Shown here: in pieces, positions 7,970 to 17,524 of the stretch | Numbering within the stretch: the stretch's first letter is position 1 | How the letters are laid out: each line of letters starts with the position of its first letter | Source: Bacteroidota bacterium | Lineage (GTDB): Bacteria; Bacteroidota; Bacteroidia; B-17B0; Aurantibacillaceae | Length of the DNA stretch: 64,000 nucleotides | Direction: 5' to 3' | NCBI GenBank assembly: GCA_005787585.1 | Contig: SYAL01000002.1 | Location: 1-64,000, forward strand | Notes under the pieces: model-generated | The model's database searches: none | What the model was told of the DNA's origin: nothing | What the model saw: only the letters and a program-made list of their open reading frames with translations | Translations under genes and position numbers: made by a program

Positions 7970-9247
7970 TCATTTAATTTTTAAATATGTTGAAATTGCA
8001 TCAAAATAACTTTTAGCAACCAAAAAAACTCGAGAATTTGTTTTTAATCCGAATATTTCTTTATCAGATTTCATCAATTCAGTTATTTCAAATTCGTTAT
8101 CTTGATATAAACTCTCGCCGTAAACTAATGGAGAATTAACGGTTCGGCACAAGAGTAAATTACGAGAAAAAACACCAGGTAAATTAGTTGTTAAACATTT
8201 ATCTTTTAAATACAAAGCACTATTTTTATCTGCAATTTGAATTTTTAAATTTTTATGAAAATTCATAACAGTTAAACCTGCTAGAGTTTCTGATTTAAAT
8301 AATTGATTTGTGCAAAGTAAACGTAAAAAATTTATTTTATTTTCAATCTTATCAAAATTATCAGCAACAAAAGCACCTCCTATAAAAGCCATAGTATAAT
8401 TATTTTTTGATGGCTTTAACCATAAATCGTTTTTTTCGTCAACATTGTAATGAATTATTATACTTAAATGTGGTTTAAATTCATTAATAACTTGTGAACG
8501 ATGTAATAATTCAAAATCACGAAAAAAATCATAAAAAAAATCATGCTCATCACAGTTTTTTAATTTAAAATAATGATCGTTACTAATTAAATTTTCGTTT
8601 TTTAAACTATCAATAATTCTCAATTTATTAGTTTTTATCCAATCTGTATAGTTACAATTAAATGATGTGAAATTTTTTTGATTTCTTGTTAAAAATACTG
8701 AAGCACCTTTTTGTTCAAGCATTTTTTTTAATATAAATGCAGTATTAAAGTTTAATTCGCTTTCAAATATCTTAACCGAATCATTAATATTAAGACTATC
8801 TTTTATAAAATAAATATACTTAAATTCAATTTTTGCATCTTTTAAATTTGCACCAAAATGTCCGGGGTCTATAGCGATTCTGAATCCCTTTAATGGTAAA
8901 GAATTATTAATAGTGATGTTTTTTTGAATATTTAAATTAATATGTAAACTGTCGCATTCACGATTTGAAAATTTTTGAATTCCTTTTTTTAAAAAAAAAT
9001 TTTTTTGAAATACGTCATTAGTGTTTTCAAGTACCGATGCTATGTAATATAATTCATGCTTATAAATAGCAAATTCTTTGGAACCATTTTTATCTAATAA
9101 ATAAATAGCATCCTCATCAAACTTGACTAAATCATTAAGGCTTGCATTAAAATTCAAATACCTATCAAATTTGAGCTTACATAGTTGAATAGTCTGAGAA
9201 AACGAAATTTTAAATACTAAACATAATAAAACTAATAGATGTTTCAT
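7970..9247 (-). CDS. Divergent N-acetylmuramoyl-L-alanine amidase (Amidase_3), exported
   Basis: 425 residues with a signal peptide at about 1-17. The Amidase_3 domain begins near 121. Zinc ligands appear as His130 (AIDPGH), probable Glu164 (ESELNFNTA) and His266 (SIIIHYN); a conserved-looking Glu in VYGESLYQDN near the C-terminus fits the catalytic position. These enzymes cleave the amide bond between MurNAc and the stem peptide in the periplasm. The region between the second and third ligands (about 185-260) is much longer than in AmiA/AmiC and may form a regulatory or substrate-selecting insertion. About 100 N-terminal residues have no recognised domain. Convergent with queE. A TATTTTTG box ends 7 nt before the ATG. 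Confidence 0.8.
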   Translation of the reverse strand: MKHLLVLLCLVFKISFSQTIQLCKLKFDRYLNFNASLNDLVKFDEDAIYLLDKNGSKEFAIYKHELYYIASVLENTNDVFQKNFFLKKGIQKFSNRECDSLHINLNIQKNITINNSLPLKGFRIAIDPGHFGANLKDAKIEFKYIYFIKDSLNINDSVKIFESELNFNTAFILKKMLEQKGASVFLTRNQKNFTSFNCNYTDWIKTNKLRIIDSLKNENLISNDHYFKLKNCDEHDFFYDFFRDFELLHRSQVINEFKPHLSIIIHYNVDEKNDLWLKPSKNNYTMAFIGGAFVADNFDKIENKINFLRLLCTNQLFKSETLAGLTVMNFHKNLKIQIADKNSALYLKDKCLTTNLPGVFSRNLLLCRTVNSPLVYGESLYQDNEFEITELMKSDKEIFGLKTNSRVFLVAKSYFDAISTYLKIK

Positions 9248-9254
9248 ACCATAT

Positions 9255-9262
9255 CAAAAATA
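9255..9262 (-). promoter_or_regulatory. -7 box of the amidase gene (TATTTTTG)
   Basis: An exact TAnnTTTG match on the minus strand ending 7 nt before the ATG at 9247. No TTG lies at 17-23 nt upstream. Confidence 0.5.
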
Positions 9263-9314
9263 GAATAATGTATTGAAAATATTATGTAATTTCAAAATGA
9301 TTATTAAATTAAAA

Positions 9315-9725
9315 ATGTTAACTGATAAAACCATAGAATTCGTCAAAAAAAATGAGTTAATTTATTACACATCAAGGGCGGGCGGAAAAGGTGGTCAAAA
9401 TGTTAATAAAGTTGAATCTAAAGTTGAATTAGAATTTAATGTTGTTAAATCAGAAGCCTTGAATTTAAATCAAAAAAATATTATACTTAAAAAATATGCT
9501 CGTATACAAAATCAATCTATAATAAAACTTAGTTCAAGTAAATACAGAACTCAGTTACAAAATAAAAAAGAAGTGCAGCTAAAACTTATTTTACTTTTAA
9601 ATAAACTATTAAAACCAACTAAAAAACGCATAGTTACTTTGCCAAGTAAAATAAGTAAAATAAATACTTTAAATGCAAAAAAACATAATAGTTTAATTAA
9701 ACAATTGCGTAAAAAAATAATATAA
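9315..9725 (+). CDS. arfB: Alternative ribosome-rescue factor / peptidyl-tRNA hydrolase ArfB
   Basis: 136 residues from the ATG at 9315. RF-1 type domain with the catalytic GGQ at 26-28 (SRAGGKGGQNVNKVESKV) and a Lys/Arg-rich C-terminal tail (KKHNSLIKQLRKKII), which in ArfB enters the empty mRNA channel of stalled ribosomes. It lacks the stop-codon-recognition domains of true release factors. An ATG at 9297 would add six residues; I prefer 9315 because known ArfB proteins have only about 20 residues before the GGQ loop. No clear TAnnTTTG promoter is visible. Confidence 0.92.
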   Translation: MLTDKTIEFVKKNELIYYTSRAGGKGGQNVNKVESKVELEFNVVKSEALNLNQKNIILKKYARIQNQSIIKLSSSKYRTQLQNKKEVQLKLILLLNKLLKPTKKRIVTLPSKISKINTLNAKKHNSLIKQLRKKII

Positions 9726-9811
9726 ATTTTAAATTAAATAAACTACAATAATAAATAAATAACGTCGTTTAATCTTTAAAATCAATTTTTCGTCTTAAAT
9801 TTATAAATTAA

Positions 9812-10888
9812 ATGATACGTAATTTTTCGGCACTGCTATTTTTAATTTGCTTTTTTAGTGTTAAATCACAAACTCGTAAATACAGCAACGAGTTTTTAAA
9901 TATTGGTGTAGGTGCCCGAGCTCTGGGTATGGGTAATTCGAATATTGTATCTTCCCAAGGTGCTTATGCAGGTTATTGGAATCCTGCAAATTTATTAAAA
10001 CAAAAAACATATATCGAAGTTGCTTTAATGCATGCAGAATACTTTGCTGGTATTGCCAAATACGATTTTATAGGAATTTCTAAAAAAATAGATAGTAATA
10101 GTATAGTTGCTTTATCTATTTTAAGATTTGGAGTTGATAATATACCTAATACTTTAGATTTAGTTGATGCCAATGGCAACATAGATTATAATCGAATAAG
10201 TACTTTTAACGCCATAGATTTTGCAGCATTATTTAGTTATTCAAGGCATTTGAACCTTATTAAAGGTTTAACTCTTGGCGGAAATTTTAAAATTATTAGA
10301 CGTAAAATTGGCGAATTTGGAGGCGCTTGGGGCTTGGGTATTGATATAGCCGCTAATTATAATTATAAAAAATGGCAATTGGCGGCAACGGCCAGAGATG
10401 TAACTGGTACTTTTAATGTATGGAATTTTAATTTAAGTCAAAAACAAATTGAAACCTTTACACAAACAGGAAATCAAATACCCAATCAATCCATCGAAAT
10501 AACTACTCCTAAATTAATTATTGGGGCCGCCCGAACTCAACTTTTATGGAAAAATAAAATCTCGATTTTGGAAGAAATAAATTTAATAAACAGCTTTGAT
10601 GGTCAGCGTAATAGTGTTTTAAGTTCGAATATTTGGAGCTTAGAACCTAATTTTGGCTTAGAAATTGGATACTTAGATTTTATTTTTTTGAGAGCTGGTA
10701 TTAGCAATATTCAAAAACAATTAAACGATCGTGCAACCTTATATATTACAACAGCTCAACCTAATTTTGGCCTTGGGTTTAAATATAAAATTTTTAATTT
10801 AGATTATGCCATTAGCAATATTGGTGATCAATCAACTGGTTTTTATTCTAATATATTTTCTCTTAAAATAGATATAAATAGAAAATAA
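9812..10888 (+). CDS. porV2: PorV2-like outer-membrane beta-barrel protein (T9SS-associated family)
   Basis: 358 residues. A signal peptide covers about 1-19. The mature N-terminus, YSNEFLNIGVGARALGMGN (24-42), is the signature of the PorV/PorQ (UPF0164) family within the FadL-like barrel superfamily, followed by YAGYWNPANL. The rest alternates polar and aromatic residues as in outer-membrane strands and ends with a short strand (FSLKIDINRK). PorV proper shuttles T9SS cargo from the translocon to the attachment complex; PorV2 is a paralogue of unproven role. Two T9SS cargo proteins are encoded in this window. It is not adjacent to other T9SS genes. Confidence 0.82.
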   Translation: MIRNFSALLFLICFFSVKSQTRKYSNEFLNIGVGARALGMGNSNIVSSQGAYAGYWNPANLLKQKTYIEVALMHAEYFAGIAKYDFIGISKKIDSNSIVALSILRFGVDNIPNTLDLVDANGNIDYNRISTFNAIDFAALFSYSRHLNLIKGLTLGGNFKIIRRKIGEFGGAWGLGIDIAANYNYKKWQLAATARDVTGTFNVWNFNLSQKQIETFTQTGNQIPNQSIEITTPKLIIGAARTQLLWKNKISILEEINLINSFDGQRNSVLSSNIWSLEPNFGLEIGYLDFIFLRAGISNIQKQLNDRATLYITTAQPNFGLGFKYKIFNLDYAISNIGDQSTGFYSNIFSLKIDINRK

Positions 10889-10902
10889 TTAGTCATTTAT
10901 TT

Positions 10903-10937
10903 TTGAAACATTTTTTATTTCTTCTTCAATGTTTCAA
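10903..10937. terminator. Inverted repeat, possible bidirectional terminator after porV2
   Basis: A perfect 10-bp inverted repeat (10903-10912 and 10928-10937) with a 15-nt loop, 14 nt after the porV2 stop. It is followed on the plus strand by a T-rich but interrupted tract. It also spans the end of the minus-strand coding remnant at 10915-10992, so it may be that lost gene's own terminator. Confidence 0.45.
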
Positions 10938-10992
10938 TTTCATTCTTTAAATTTTCTATCTGTTGATGTTGTTCTTTTTTAGTAAATAATAA
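10915..10992 (-). pseudogene. C-terminal remnant of a coiled-coil gene
   Basis: A 25-codon open stretch without any start codon, bounded by TAG upstream (10995-10993) and ending in TAA (10917-10915). The translation contains EQHQQIENLKNEIETLKKK, a heptad coiled coil. In Bacteroidota such tails often close surface-protein or endosialidase-chaperone genes (family knowledge; not proven here). An inverted repeat follows the stop. I read it as the residue of a deleted gene. Confidence 0.45.
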
Positions 10993-11061
10993 CTAGATAT
11001 ATATTAAATAAAGATTTTTAATATGTCTATTTTTACTAATATAATCTAAAATTTTATTAAT

Positions 11062-11095
11062 AAAAAAACCCTTCATGAAAAATCAAGAAGGGTTT
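11062..11095 (-). terminator. Terminator of the ribosomal superoperon
   Basis: On the minus strand a 9-bp stem (AAACCCTTC 11066-11074 with GAAGGGTTT 11087-11095) with a 12-nt loop is followed by a run of seven T residues (A-run 11062-11068). It lies 20 nt after the rplQ stop. Confidence 0.92.
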
Positions 11096-11115
11096 AGATA
11101 AATTATTTAAAACAA

Positions 11116-11598
11116 TTATTCTGTTTCTTTAGCTTCTTCAATAGAAGAATTATCTATTTTTGTTGATTTAGAACCTCTGCTTCTACGAGTTGTTTTCTTA
11201 GTTGTTTTATCATTAGATTTTTTATTGTTACTATAAATCTCGTTAAAGTCAACTAATTCAATCATAGCCATTTCTGCTGCATCACCTTGTCGATTTCCAG
11301 TTTTAATTATTCGGGTGTATCCACCATTACGTTCTGCAACTTTTACTGCAACATCTTTAAATAATGTACTCACAACATCTTTGTTTTTTAAATAACTAAA
11401 TGCAGTTCTGCGGCTATGAGTTGTATCATCTTTACTTTTGGTAATAATTGGTTCAACATAAACGCGTAGGGCTTTTGCTTTAGCAAGAGTAGTAAAAATT
11501 CGTTTATTTTCAATTAAGGCACAAGCTAAGTTCATTAACAAAGCATGACGATGTGCGGTTTTTCTACCTAAATTATTTATTTTATCTCCGTGTCTCAT
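11116..11598 (-). CDS. rplQ: 50S ribosomal protein L17
   Basis: Binds 23S rRNA near the peptide exit side of the large subunit. 160 residues against 127 in E. coli. The core (about 1-118, beginning [20 protein letters not shown]) is canonical. The extra ~40 residues form a Lys/Ser/Thr tail that ends acidic ([10 protein letters not shown]), a pattern common in Bacteroidota L17. It is the last gene of the superoperon, 76 nt after rpoA, and is followed by a strong terminator. Confidence 0.97.
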   Translation of the reverse strand: MRHGDKINNLGRKTAHRHALLMNLACALIENKRIFTTLAKAKALRVYVEPIITKSKDDTTHSRRTAFSYLKNKDVVSTLFKDVAVKVAERNGGYTRIIKTGNRQGDAAEMAMIELVDFNEIYSNNKKSNDKTTKKTTRRSRGSKSTKIDNSSIEEAKETE

Positions 11599-11674
11599 TT
11601 TTTTTTGATTTAAGTTTCAATGTTCAATAAAATAAGATAAGACCTTAAATATTGTCTGAAAAAACTTATATTTA

Positions 11675-12667
11675 TTAATCTTTATCTAATTTATATTTTG
11701 CCACGTTCATTCCAAATTGTAAAGTTTTGGCTTGAACTAAATCTTCTAATTCGGTTAATGATTTTTTACCAAAATTTCTAAATTTCAACAAATCATTTTT
11801 ATTAAACGACACTAATTCTCCAAGGGTTTCAACGTCAGCAGCTTTCAGGCAATTTAAAGCACGAACAGATAAGTCCATGTCTACTAACTTGGTTTTTAAT
11901 AATTGACGCATGTGAAGGCTTGATTCATCAAATTCTTCATCATTACGTTTTTCTTCAGTATCTAAAGTGATTTTTTCATCAGAAAATAACATAAAATGAT
12001 AGATAAGAATCTTGGCAGCTTCTTTTAATGCATCTTTGGGATGAATTGATCCATCGGTAATGATATCAAAAATTAAACGTTCGTAGTCGGTTTTTTGCTC
12101 AACACGATAGTTTTCGATATTATATTTTACATTTTTGATAGGCGTATAAATAGAATCGATAAAAATAGTTCCAATTGGTGCGCTATTAGTTTTATTTTCT
12201 TCTGCAGGAACGTAACCACGTCCACGTTCTACGGTTAATTCCATTTTTAAACGAACAGAAGAATCACAATTAAAAATAACTAAATCAGGATTTAAAATTT
12301 GAAAACCATTCACGTATTTCGCAATATCGCCAGCAGTAAATTTATCTGCACCTGAAAAGTGGACCGTAATTTTTTCGCTATCGTGATTATCTAATTGTTT
12401 TTTAAAACGAACTTGTTTTAAATTTAAAACTATTTCAGTAACATCTTCAACAACTCCTTTGATGGTAGAAAACTCATGATCAACACCTTCAATTCTTAAA
12501 CTGGTAATTGCATAACCTTCGAGAGATGATAGCAGAATACGACGGAGGGAGTTTCCAATAGTGATACCAAATCCTGGTTCGAGGGGTCTAAACTCAAACT
12601 GTCCAGTAGTTTCATTTGAGTTAATCATGATAACCTTATCAGGTTTTACGAAATTTAAAATTGCCAT
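11675..12667 (-). CDS. rpoA: DNA-directed RNA polymerase alpha subunit
   Basis: 330 residues, matching E. coli (329). The N-terminal dimerisation domain covers about 1-230 ([20 protein letters not shown] and [16 protein letters not shown] near 20-52). A charged flexible linker ([12 protein letters not shown]) follows, then a C-terminal domain (about 255-320) with its helix-hairpin-helix ([17 protein letters not shown]) for contacts with DNA and activators. It lies in the alpha operon between rpsD and rplQ. Confidence 0.98.
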   Translation of the reverse strand: MAILNFVKPDKVIMINSNETTGQFEFRPLEPGFGITIGNSLRRILLSSLEGYAITSLRIEGVDHEFSTIKGVVEDVTEIVLNLKQVRFKKQLDNHDSEKITVHFSGADKFTAGDIAKYVNGFQILNPDLVIFNCDSSVRLKMELTVERGRGYVPAEENKTNSAPIGTIFIDSIYTPIKNVKYNIENYRVEQKTDYERLIFDIITDGSIHPKDALKEAAKILIYHFMLFSDEKITLDTEEKRNDEEFDESSLHMRQLLKTKLVDMDLSVRALNCLKAADVETLGELVSFNKNDLLKFRNFGKKSLTELEDLVQAKTLQFGMNVAKYKLDKD

Positions 12668-12697
12668 ATTTTTTTTCTTATAAAAATTTTTAATTAA

Positions 12698-13303
12698 TTA
12701 TTTAGAGTACAATTCAACTATTAATTGTTCTTTTATGTTTTCTGGTATCTGAGAACGCTCGGGGCGAGAAAGAAATTTACCGCTTAAGGATGATTTATCA
12801 AAATCTAACCAAGCATGTTTATTTACCGCTCCTGAAACTGCGTTTGAAACAATTTCTAACGATTTAGATTTTTCACGCACAGCAATAACATCTCCTGGTT
12901 TTAGTGTAAAAGATGCAATATTTACAACCAAACCGTTAACTGTAATGTGTGCATGAGATACTAATTGACGAGCGCCTCTTCGAGAAGGAGCGATTCCAAG
13001 ACGATATACAACATTATCTAAACGGCTTTCGATTAATTGCAATAACACTTCGCCTGTTATACCATGAGAGCGAGCTGCTTTATCAAAAGTTTTTGCAAAC
13101 TGTTTTTCTAAAATACCATAGGTATATTTAGCTTTTTGTTTTTCCATTAACTGAATAGCGTATTCAGATTGTTTTGCACGTTTTTTTGTGTTTCCGTGTT
13201 GCCCAGGAGGATAGTTCTTTTTTTCTAACGCTTTATCAGGACCAAATATTGGTTCTCTGAATTTACGAGCGATTTTTGATTTTGGACCTGTGTACCTTGC
13301 CAT
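12698..13303 (-). CDS. rpsD: 30S ribosomal protein S4
   Basis: 16S rRNA primary binder and assembly initiator. 201 residues. The S4-type RNA-binding domain covers about 90-155 ([20 protein letters not shown]). The N-terminal domain contains no cysteines, so this is the zinc-free form. In E. coli S4 represses the alpha operon. Here the 96-nt gap in front of rpsD holds two hairpins (13336-13382), a candidate place for such control. Confidence 0.97.
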   Translation of the reverse strand: MARYTGPKSKIARKFREPIFGPDKALEKKNYPPGQHGNTKKRAKQSEYAIQLMEKQKAKYTYGILEKQFAKTFDKAARSHGITGEVLLQLIESRLDNVVYRLGIAPSRRGARQLVSHAHITVNGLVVNIASFTLKPGDVIAVREKSKSLEIVSNAVSGAVNKHAWLDFDKSSLSGKFLSRPERSQIPENIKEQLIVELYSK

Positions 13304-13335
13304 TTTAAATAATCATTTTTTTTAGTTATTATTTA

Positions 13336-13382
13336 AGTTGAAAACCCTATAGATGATCAACTCCAAATCTCGATATCCGAGA
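13336..13382 (-). promoter_or_regulatory. Two-hairpin leader between rpsK and rpsD
   Basis: In the rpsK-rpsD gap the minus-strand RNA can form a 5-bp hairpin (13368-13372 with 13378-13382, loop 5) and then a 6-bp hairpin (13336-13341 with 13357-13362, loop 15). The first carries several G-C pairs, unusual in such AT-rich spacers. There is no T-run, so this is not a terminator. A role in S4 feedback is inference from E. coli and B. subtilis, where S4 binds its own operon mRNA. Confidence 0.4.
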
Positions 13383-13399
13383 CCGGCTTTTTTTATTTA

Positions 13400-13810
13400 T
13401 TATACTCTACGACGTTTAGGTGGACGACAACCATTATGTGGCATTGGCGTAATATCCATAATTTCAGAAACTTCAATTCCAGAAGTTGCGATTGTTCTGA
13501 TTGCACTTTCTCTTCCGCCACCTGGACCTTTAACGTAAACTTTAACTTTTCGTAAACCAGCATCAAAAGCAACCTTACTGCAATCTGCAGCAGCCATTTG
13601 AGCGGCATAAGGAGTGTTTTTTTTAGAACCTCTAAATCCCATTTTACCTGCACTACTCCAAGAAATTACTTGTCCGGAAATATTAGTTAATGAAATTATG
13701 ATATTGTTAAAAGTAGCATTAATGTGGGCTTCGCCATTTGCTTCTACCTTTACTGTGCGTTTGCGCTGAGTTATTTTAGCGTTGTTTGCAGCTGTGGGTT
13801 GTTTTGCCAT
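13400..13810 (-). CDS. rpsK: 30S ribosomal protein S11
   Basis: Part of the small-subunit platform, contacting the mRNA exit site. 136 residues. Conserved core [21 protein letters not shown] (near 30-50) and the invariant C-terminus [13 protein letters not shown]. It sits 26 nt downstream of rpsM, with a wider gap before rpsD. Confidence 0.98.
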   Translation of the reverse strand: MAKQPTAANNAKITQRKRTVKVEANGEAHINATFNNIIISLTNISGQVISWSSAGKMGFRGSKKNTPYAAQMAAADCSKVAFDAGLRKVKVYVKGPGGGRESAIRTIATSGIEVSEIMDITPMPHNGCRPPKRRRV

Positions 13811-13836
13811 TTGTATTGTAACTTAATTTTTAATTA

Positions 13837-14214
13837 TTATTTAGCAGCCATTTTTTTATTGGCAATTGTTTTACGTTTACCCTTACGAGTACGAGCATTA
13901 GTTTTAGAACGTTGACCACGAACAGGTAAACTGTTTCTGTGGCGAATTCCTCTATAACTATTAATATCGGTTAAACGTTTAATGTTTAATTGAACTTCAG
14001 ATCGGAGCGCACCTTCAATTTTAAAACTATTGTTAATCAAATTACGAATTGCATTTTGCTCATCATCTGACCACTCGTTTACTTTTTTGTCATGGTGAAT
14101 TCCAGCTTCACTCAAAATTTTAGCAGCTCTACTGCTTCCAATTCCGTAAATATAGGTTAAACCTACTACGCCTCTTTTGTTTTTGGGTAAATCTATACCA
14201 GCTATACGTGCCAT
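13837..14214 (-). CDS. rpsM: 30S ribosomal protein S13
   Basis: Head protein of the small subunit, contacting P-site tRNA and forming the B1 bridges. 125 residues. Helix-two-turn-helix region with [14 protein letters not shown] (22-35) and the basic tail [20 protein letters not shown]. It follows the short rpmJ gene after a 44-nt gap. Confidence 0.98.
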   Translation of the reverse strand: MARIAGIDLPKNKRGVVGLTYIYGIGSSRAAKILSEAGIHHDKKVNEWSDDEQNAIRNLINNSFKIEGALRSEVQLNIKRLTDINSYRGIRHRNSLPVRGQRSKTNARTRKGKRKTIANKKMAAK

Positions 14215-14258
14215 TTTTTATTAAATAAAATTTTTAAAAATATTTTCAAAGATGAATT

Positions 14259-14375
14259 TTATTTCTGTCTTTGTTTAAACTTTGGGTTTTTTTTATTGAT
14301 TACGTACAATTTTCCTTTGCGTCGCACAATTTTGCAATCGACACTTCTTTTTTTAATGGATGCTCTAACTTTCAT
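14259..14375 (-). CDS. rpmJ: 50S ribosomal protein L36, zinc-free form
   Basis: A 38-residue gene between infA and rpsM. It starts [20 protein letters not shown] and ends NPKFKQRQK, the unmistakable L36 pattern. Of the four zinc ligands of classical L36 (Cys11, Cys14, Cys27, His33), only Cys14 remains; the others are Ser11, Asn27 and Phe33. It therefore cannot hold zinc in the usual way and belongs to the C-minus class. It lies 11 nt after infA. Confidence 0.95.
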   Translation of the reverse strand: MKVRASIKKRSVDCKIVRRKGKLYVINKKNPKFKQRQK

Positions 14376-14386
14376 TTTTGTAATTT

Positions 14387-14605
14387 TTATTTGTATCTAA
14401 AAGTAATCCTAGCCTTTGATAAATCGTATGGACTCATTTCTAATTTCACTTTATCTCCTGGTAAAATTTTGATGTAGTGCATTCGCATTTTACCAGAAAT
14501 ATGCGCGGTAACAATATGTCCATTTTCTAACTCTGCTCTGAACATTGCGTTACTTAATGCTTCAATAATTGTTCCATCTATTTCAATATTTGATTGTTTG
14601 GCCAT
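14387..14605 (-). CDS. infA: Translation initiation factor IF-1
   Basis: Binds the ribosomal A site during initiation with IF-2 and IF-3. 72 residues, the standard length, a single OB fold with [20 protein letters not shown] and [19 protein letters not shown]. It follows secY by 7 nt, the conserved gene order of this operon in Bacteroidota. Confidence 0.98.
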   Translation of the reverse strand: MAKQSNIEIDGTIIEALSNAMFRAELENGHIVTAHISGKMRMHYIKILPGDKVKLEMSPYDLSKARITFRYK

Positions 14606-14612
14606 TTTAAAA

Positions 14613-15944
14613 TTAACCCTGTTGAACCATCATTGAATTAGCACCCCTACCCTTTATTCTTCCTGTTTTCATTAAACCATCATAGTGTCTATTTAATAAA
14701 TATGTTTCAACTTGTTGTAATGTATCAAGAACAACACCAACTAAAATCAATAAAGACGTTCCCCCATAAAAATCAGCAAAAGCACTATTTATTCCCAGTT
14801 TTTGTGCAAAAGCGGGCATAATGGCAACACCAGCTAAAAATATAGAACCAGGTAAAGTAATTCTACTCATCACTTGATCTATAAATTCAGCAGTTTTTTT
14901 ACCGGGCTTTATACCAGGGATAAAACCACCATTCCTTTTCATATCATCGGCTAATTGATTGGGATTAACCATGATTGCTGTATAAAAATAAGTAAATAAA
15001 ATAATCATAATCGCAAAAATTAAATTATACCAAAAGCCATATCTTTCAGAAAAAACACCACCCGAATTACCTGAAAAACCTGATATTGCAGAAGGAATAA
15101 ACATAATTGCTTGAGCGAAAATGATTGGCATAACACCAGCAGCATTTACTTTTAAAGGGATATATTGACGAACTCCACCATATTGTTTGTTGCCAACTAT
15201 TTTTTTAGCAAATTGTACCGGTATTCTTCGAGTACCCTGAACCAATAAAATAGAAAAAACAATAACTAATAATAGAATAACAATTTCTATTAAAAAAATA
15301 ATCAAGCCACCATTACCAGCGGTTCTGGACTTTATTTCGGATAAAAAAGCAAAAGGTAAACGAGAAATAATACCAATCATAATAATTAGTGAAATGCCAT
15401 TACCTAAACCTTTATCAGTAATACGTTCGCCTAGCCACATTACAAACATGGTACCAGTTATTAATATAAAAATAGATTGAACCCACCAAAATGAACTTAA
15501 ATCTGTAAATGCCTGAGGAGCAGATGATTTAATTGAAGCTATATAACCTGGTGCTTGAACTGCAGTTACAGCAATTGTTAAAAAACGAGTATATTGATTT
15601 ATTTTTTTCCGACCACTTTCTCCTTCTCTTTGCATTTTTTGAAAATAAGGTACAGCCATACCAAGTAATTGAATAATAATAGATGCTGTAATGTATGGCA
15701 TTATGCCTAAACCGAAGATAGAAGCTCGTAAAAAAGCTCCACCAGCAAACATATTTATTAATCCTACAATACCACCGCTGTCGTTAGAATTGTTAGCAGA
15801 ATTTAAAGCATCAATATTAACACCCGGAAGAACCACATATGACCCTAAGCGATAAATCAAAACTAAGCCTAGAGTGACTATGATTCTTTGTCTTAGTTCC
15901 TCAATGGTCCAAATATTTCGAAGTGTGTCAATAAAACGCTTCAT
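14613..15944 (-). CDS. secY: Preprotein translocase subunit SecY
   Basis: Channel-forming subunit of the Sec translocon in the inner membrane. 443 residues with ten hydrophobic helices. Recognisable are the plug/TM2 region ([20 protein letters not shown] near 66-85) and the cytoplasmic loops that bind SecA and the ribosome ([20 protein letters not shown]). It lies between rplO (3-nt gap) and infA, the usual position. Confidence 0.98.
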   Translation of the reverse strand: MKRFIDTLRNIWTIEELRQRIIVTLGLVLIYRLGSYVVLPGVNIDALNSANNSNDSGGIVGLINMFAGGAFLRASIFGLGIMPYITASIIIQLLGMAVPYFQKMQREGESGRKKINQYTRFLTIAVTAVQAPGYIASIKSSAPQAFTDLSSFWWVQSIFILITGTMFVMWLGERITDKGLGNGISLIIMIGIISRLPFAFLSEIKSRTAGNGGLIIFLIEIVILLLVIVFSILLVQGTRRIPVQFAKKIVGNKQYGGVRQYIPLKVNAAGVMPIIFAQAIMFIPSAISGFSGNSGGVFSERYGFWYNLIFAIMIILFTYFYTAIMVNPNQLADDMKRNGGFIPGIKPGKKTAEFIDQVMSRITLPGSIFLAGVAIMPAFAQKLGINSAFADFYGGTSLLILVGVVLDTLQQVETYLLNRHYDGLMKTGRIKGRGANSMMVQQG

Positions 15945-15947
15945 ATA

Positions 15948-16397
15948 TTAGTTTATCTTAGTTATTGTTCCACCTTTTTCTTCAACAGCTTTTTTAGCTG
16001 AAGCTGTAAAGGCGTGTATTTTAATATCTACTTTTGATTTTAATTCGCCACGACCCATAATTTTTACTAAATCGTCTTTGTGAGCTAAACCATTTTCGAT
16101 TAAAACATCAAAATTAATTTCGGTTATTTTAGTAGAATCTAATAATTGCTGAATGCTATCTAAATTAATACCATGATGATTAACTCTATTAATATTTTTA
16201 AAGCCAAATTTAGGAACACGACGTTGCAGGGGCATTTGACCACCTTCAAAACCTACTTTTTTAGAGTGACCAGAACGCGATTGAGCTCCTTTATGACCTC
16301 GAGTAGCAGTACCACCGCCACCAGAACCTTGTCCACGACCACGTCGATAATTTGTTTTTACAGATCCTTTTTTAGGTTTTAATTCACTTAAATTCAT
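15948..16397 (-). CDS. rplO: 50S ribosomal protein L15
   Basis: Late-assembly protein of the large subunit. 149 residues. The Gly/Arg-rich N-terminal extension (RRGRGQGSGGGGTATRGHKG, 19-38) threads into 23S rRNA, and a globular domain follows. The only 3-nt gap to secY suggests tight translational linkage. Confidence 0.98.
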   Translation of the reverse strand: MNLSELKPKKGSVKTNYRRGRGQGSGGGGTATRGHKGAQSRSGHSKKVGFEGGQMPLQRRVPKFGFKNINRVNHHGINLDSIQQLLDSTKITEINFDVLIENGLAHKDDLVKIMGRGELKSKVDIKIHAFTASAKKAVEEKGGTITKIN

Positions 16398-16408
16398 TTT
16401 GTGTTCTA

Positions 16409-16588
16409 TTAAATATTTTCAACTTTTAAAACATGTTTTACCCTGTTAATCATACCCTCTATTGCTGGATTAACCTCTTTTTGCACCGCACTATGAGTTT
16501 TTCCCAAACCTAAAGCAATTAAAGTTGCTTTTTGAGATGGACTGCGTTTGGCGGTACTTTTAATTAATGTTAATTTTACTTTTCCCAT
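16409..16588 (-). CDS. rpmD: 50S ribosomal protein L30
   Basis: 59 residues from the ATG at 16588 (MGKVKLTLIKSTAKRSPSQK), the usual L30 length. Ferredoxin-like fold with ALGLGKTHSAVQKE. A second in-frame ATG at 16606 would add six residues and overlap the rpsE stop by 8 nt (ATGGATAA), which would favour translational coupling. I prefer the shorter form by family length but cannot exclude the longer one. Confidence 0.92.
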   Translation of the reverse strand: MGKVKLTLIKSTAKRSPSQKATLIALGLGKTHSAVQKEVNPAIEGMINRVKHVLKVENI

Positions 16589-16598
16589 TGTTTCAATT

Positions 16599-17117
16599 TT
16601 ATCCATTAAACACTCTTGATAATTTAATTCCACGTTGTTGAGCAACAGTAATAGGATCACGCATCTTTATTAAGGCATCAAGAGTAGCTTTTACTAAATT
16701 ATGAGGATTACTGGAACCTTTTGATTTTGCTAATACATCAGTAATACCGACACTTTCTAAAACTGCACGCATAGCACCACCTGCAATAACACCTGTTCCA
16801 TGAGCAGCAGGCTTTAAAAAAACACGGGCTCCTCCAAATTTACCTTCTTGAGCATGAGGAACAGTTCCATTTAATACTGGCACTTTAACCAAACTCTTTT
16901 TAGCATCTTCGATACCTTTTGTAATGGCATCAGTTACCTCATTTGCTTTACCTAAGCCTTGACCAATAACACCTTTTTCGTTTCCAACCACAACAATAGC
17001 AGAAAAACTGAAATGGCGACCGCCCTTTGTTACTTTGGTTACACGTTGAATAGCAACTAATTTATCTTTTAACTCTATTTCGCTTGATTTAACGCGTTTT
17101 ACTACTTCTTTTGACAT
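16599..17117 (-). CDS. rpsE: 30S ribosomal protein S5
   Basis: Small-subunit protein at the mRNA entry, affecting decoding accuracy. 172 residues. Double-stranded-RNA-binding-like N-terminal domain ([20 protein letters not shown] near 25-44) and the C-terminal domain with [20 protein letters not shown]. It lies between rplR and rpmD. Confidence 0.98.
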   Translation of the reverse strand: MSKEVVKRVKSSEIELKDKLVAIQRVTKVTKGGRHFSFSAIVVVGNEKGVIGQGLGKANEVTDAITKGIEDAKKSLVKVPVLNGTVPHAQEGKFGGARVFLKPAAHGTGVIAGGAMRAVLESVGITDVLAKSKGSSNPHNLVKATLDALIKMRDPITVAQQRGIKLSRVFNG

Positions 17118-17128
17118 CTATTAGTATT

Positions 17129-17485
17129 TTAGAATTTTAAACCCCCTTCGCGAGCACCTTCGGCTAACGATTTTACACGACCATGATATAAAAACCCATT
17201 ACGATCGAAAACCACTTTTGTGATTCCGTTTGCAACTGCTTTTTCGGCTAGTAATTTACCAACCAGTTTTGCTTTTTCGATTTTATTGACTTTACTCGAA
17301 AGGATAGACTTATCAGCAGAACAAACAGCTAATAAAGTTTTTCCACCTTTATCGTCTATTAATTGAGCATATATTTCAGCATTACTACGGTATACACTTA
17401 AGCGAGGTGATTGCGATGTTCCATTAATGGATTTACGCAATTTAAATTTAATTTTTGTTCTTCTATCTTGTTTACTTACTGCCAT
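17129..17485 (-). CDS. rplR: 50S ribosomal protein L18
   Basis: 5S rRNA-binding protein of the central protuberance, acting with L5. 118 residues. [20 protein letters not shown] (27-46) and the C-terminal [20 protein letters not shown] are family-typical. The N-terminus is short and basic. Confidence 0.98.
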   Translation of the reverse strand: MAVSKQDRRTKIKFKLRKSINGTSQSPRLSVYRSNAEIYAQLIDDKGGKTLLAVCSADKSILSSKVNKIEKAKLVGKLLAEKAVANGITKVVFDRNGFLYHGRVKSLAEGAREGGLKF

Positions 17486-17524
17486 CTTTTTAATTTTTTT
17501 AAAGATGATTAATACTTTATTGAA

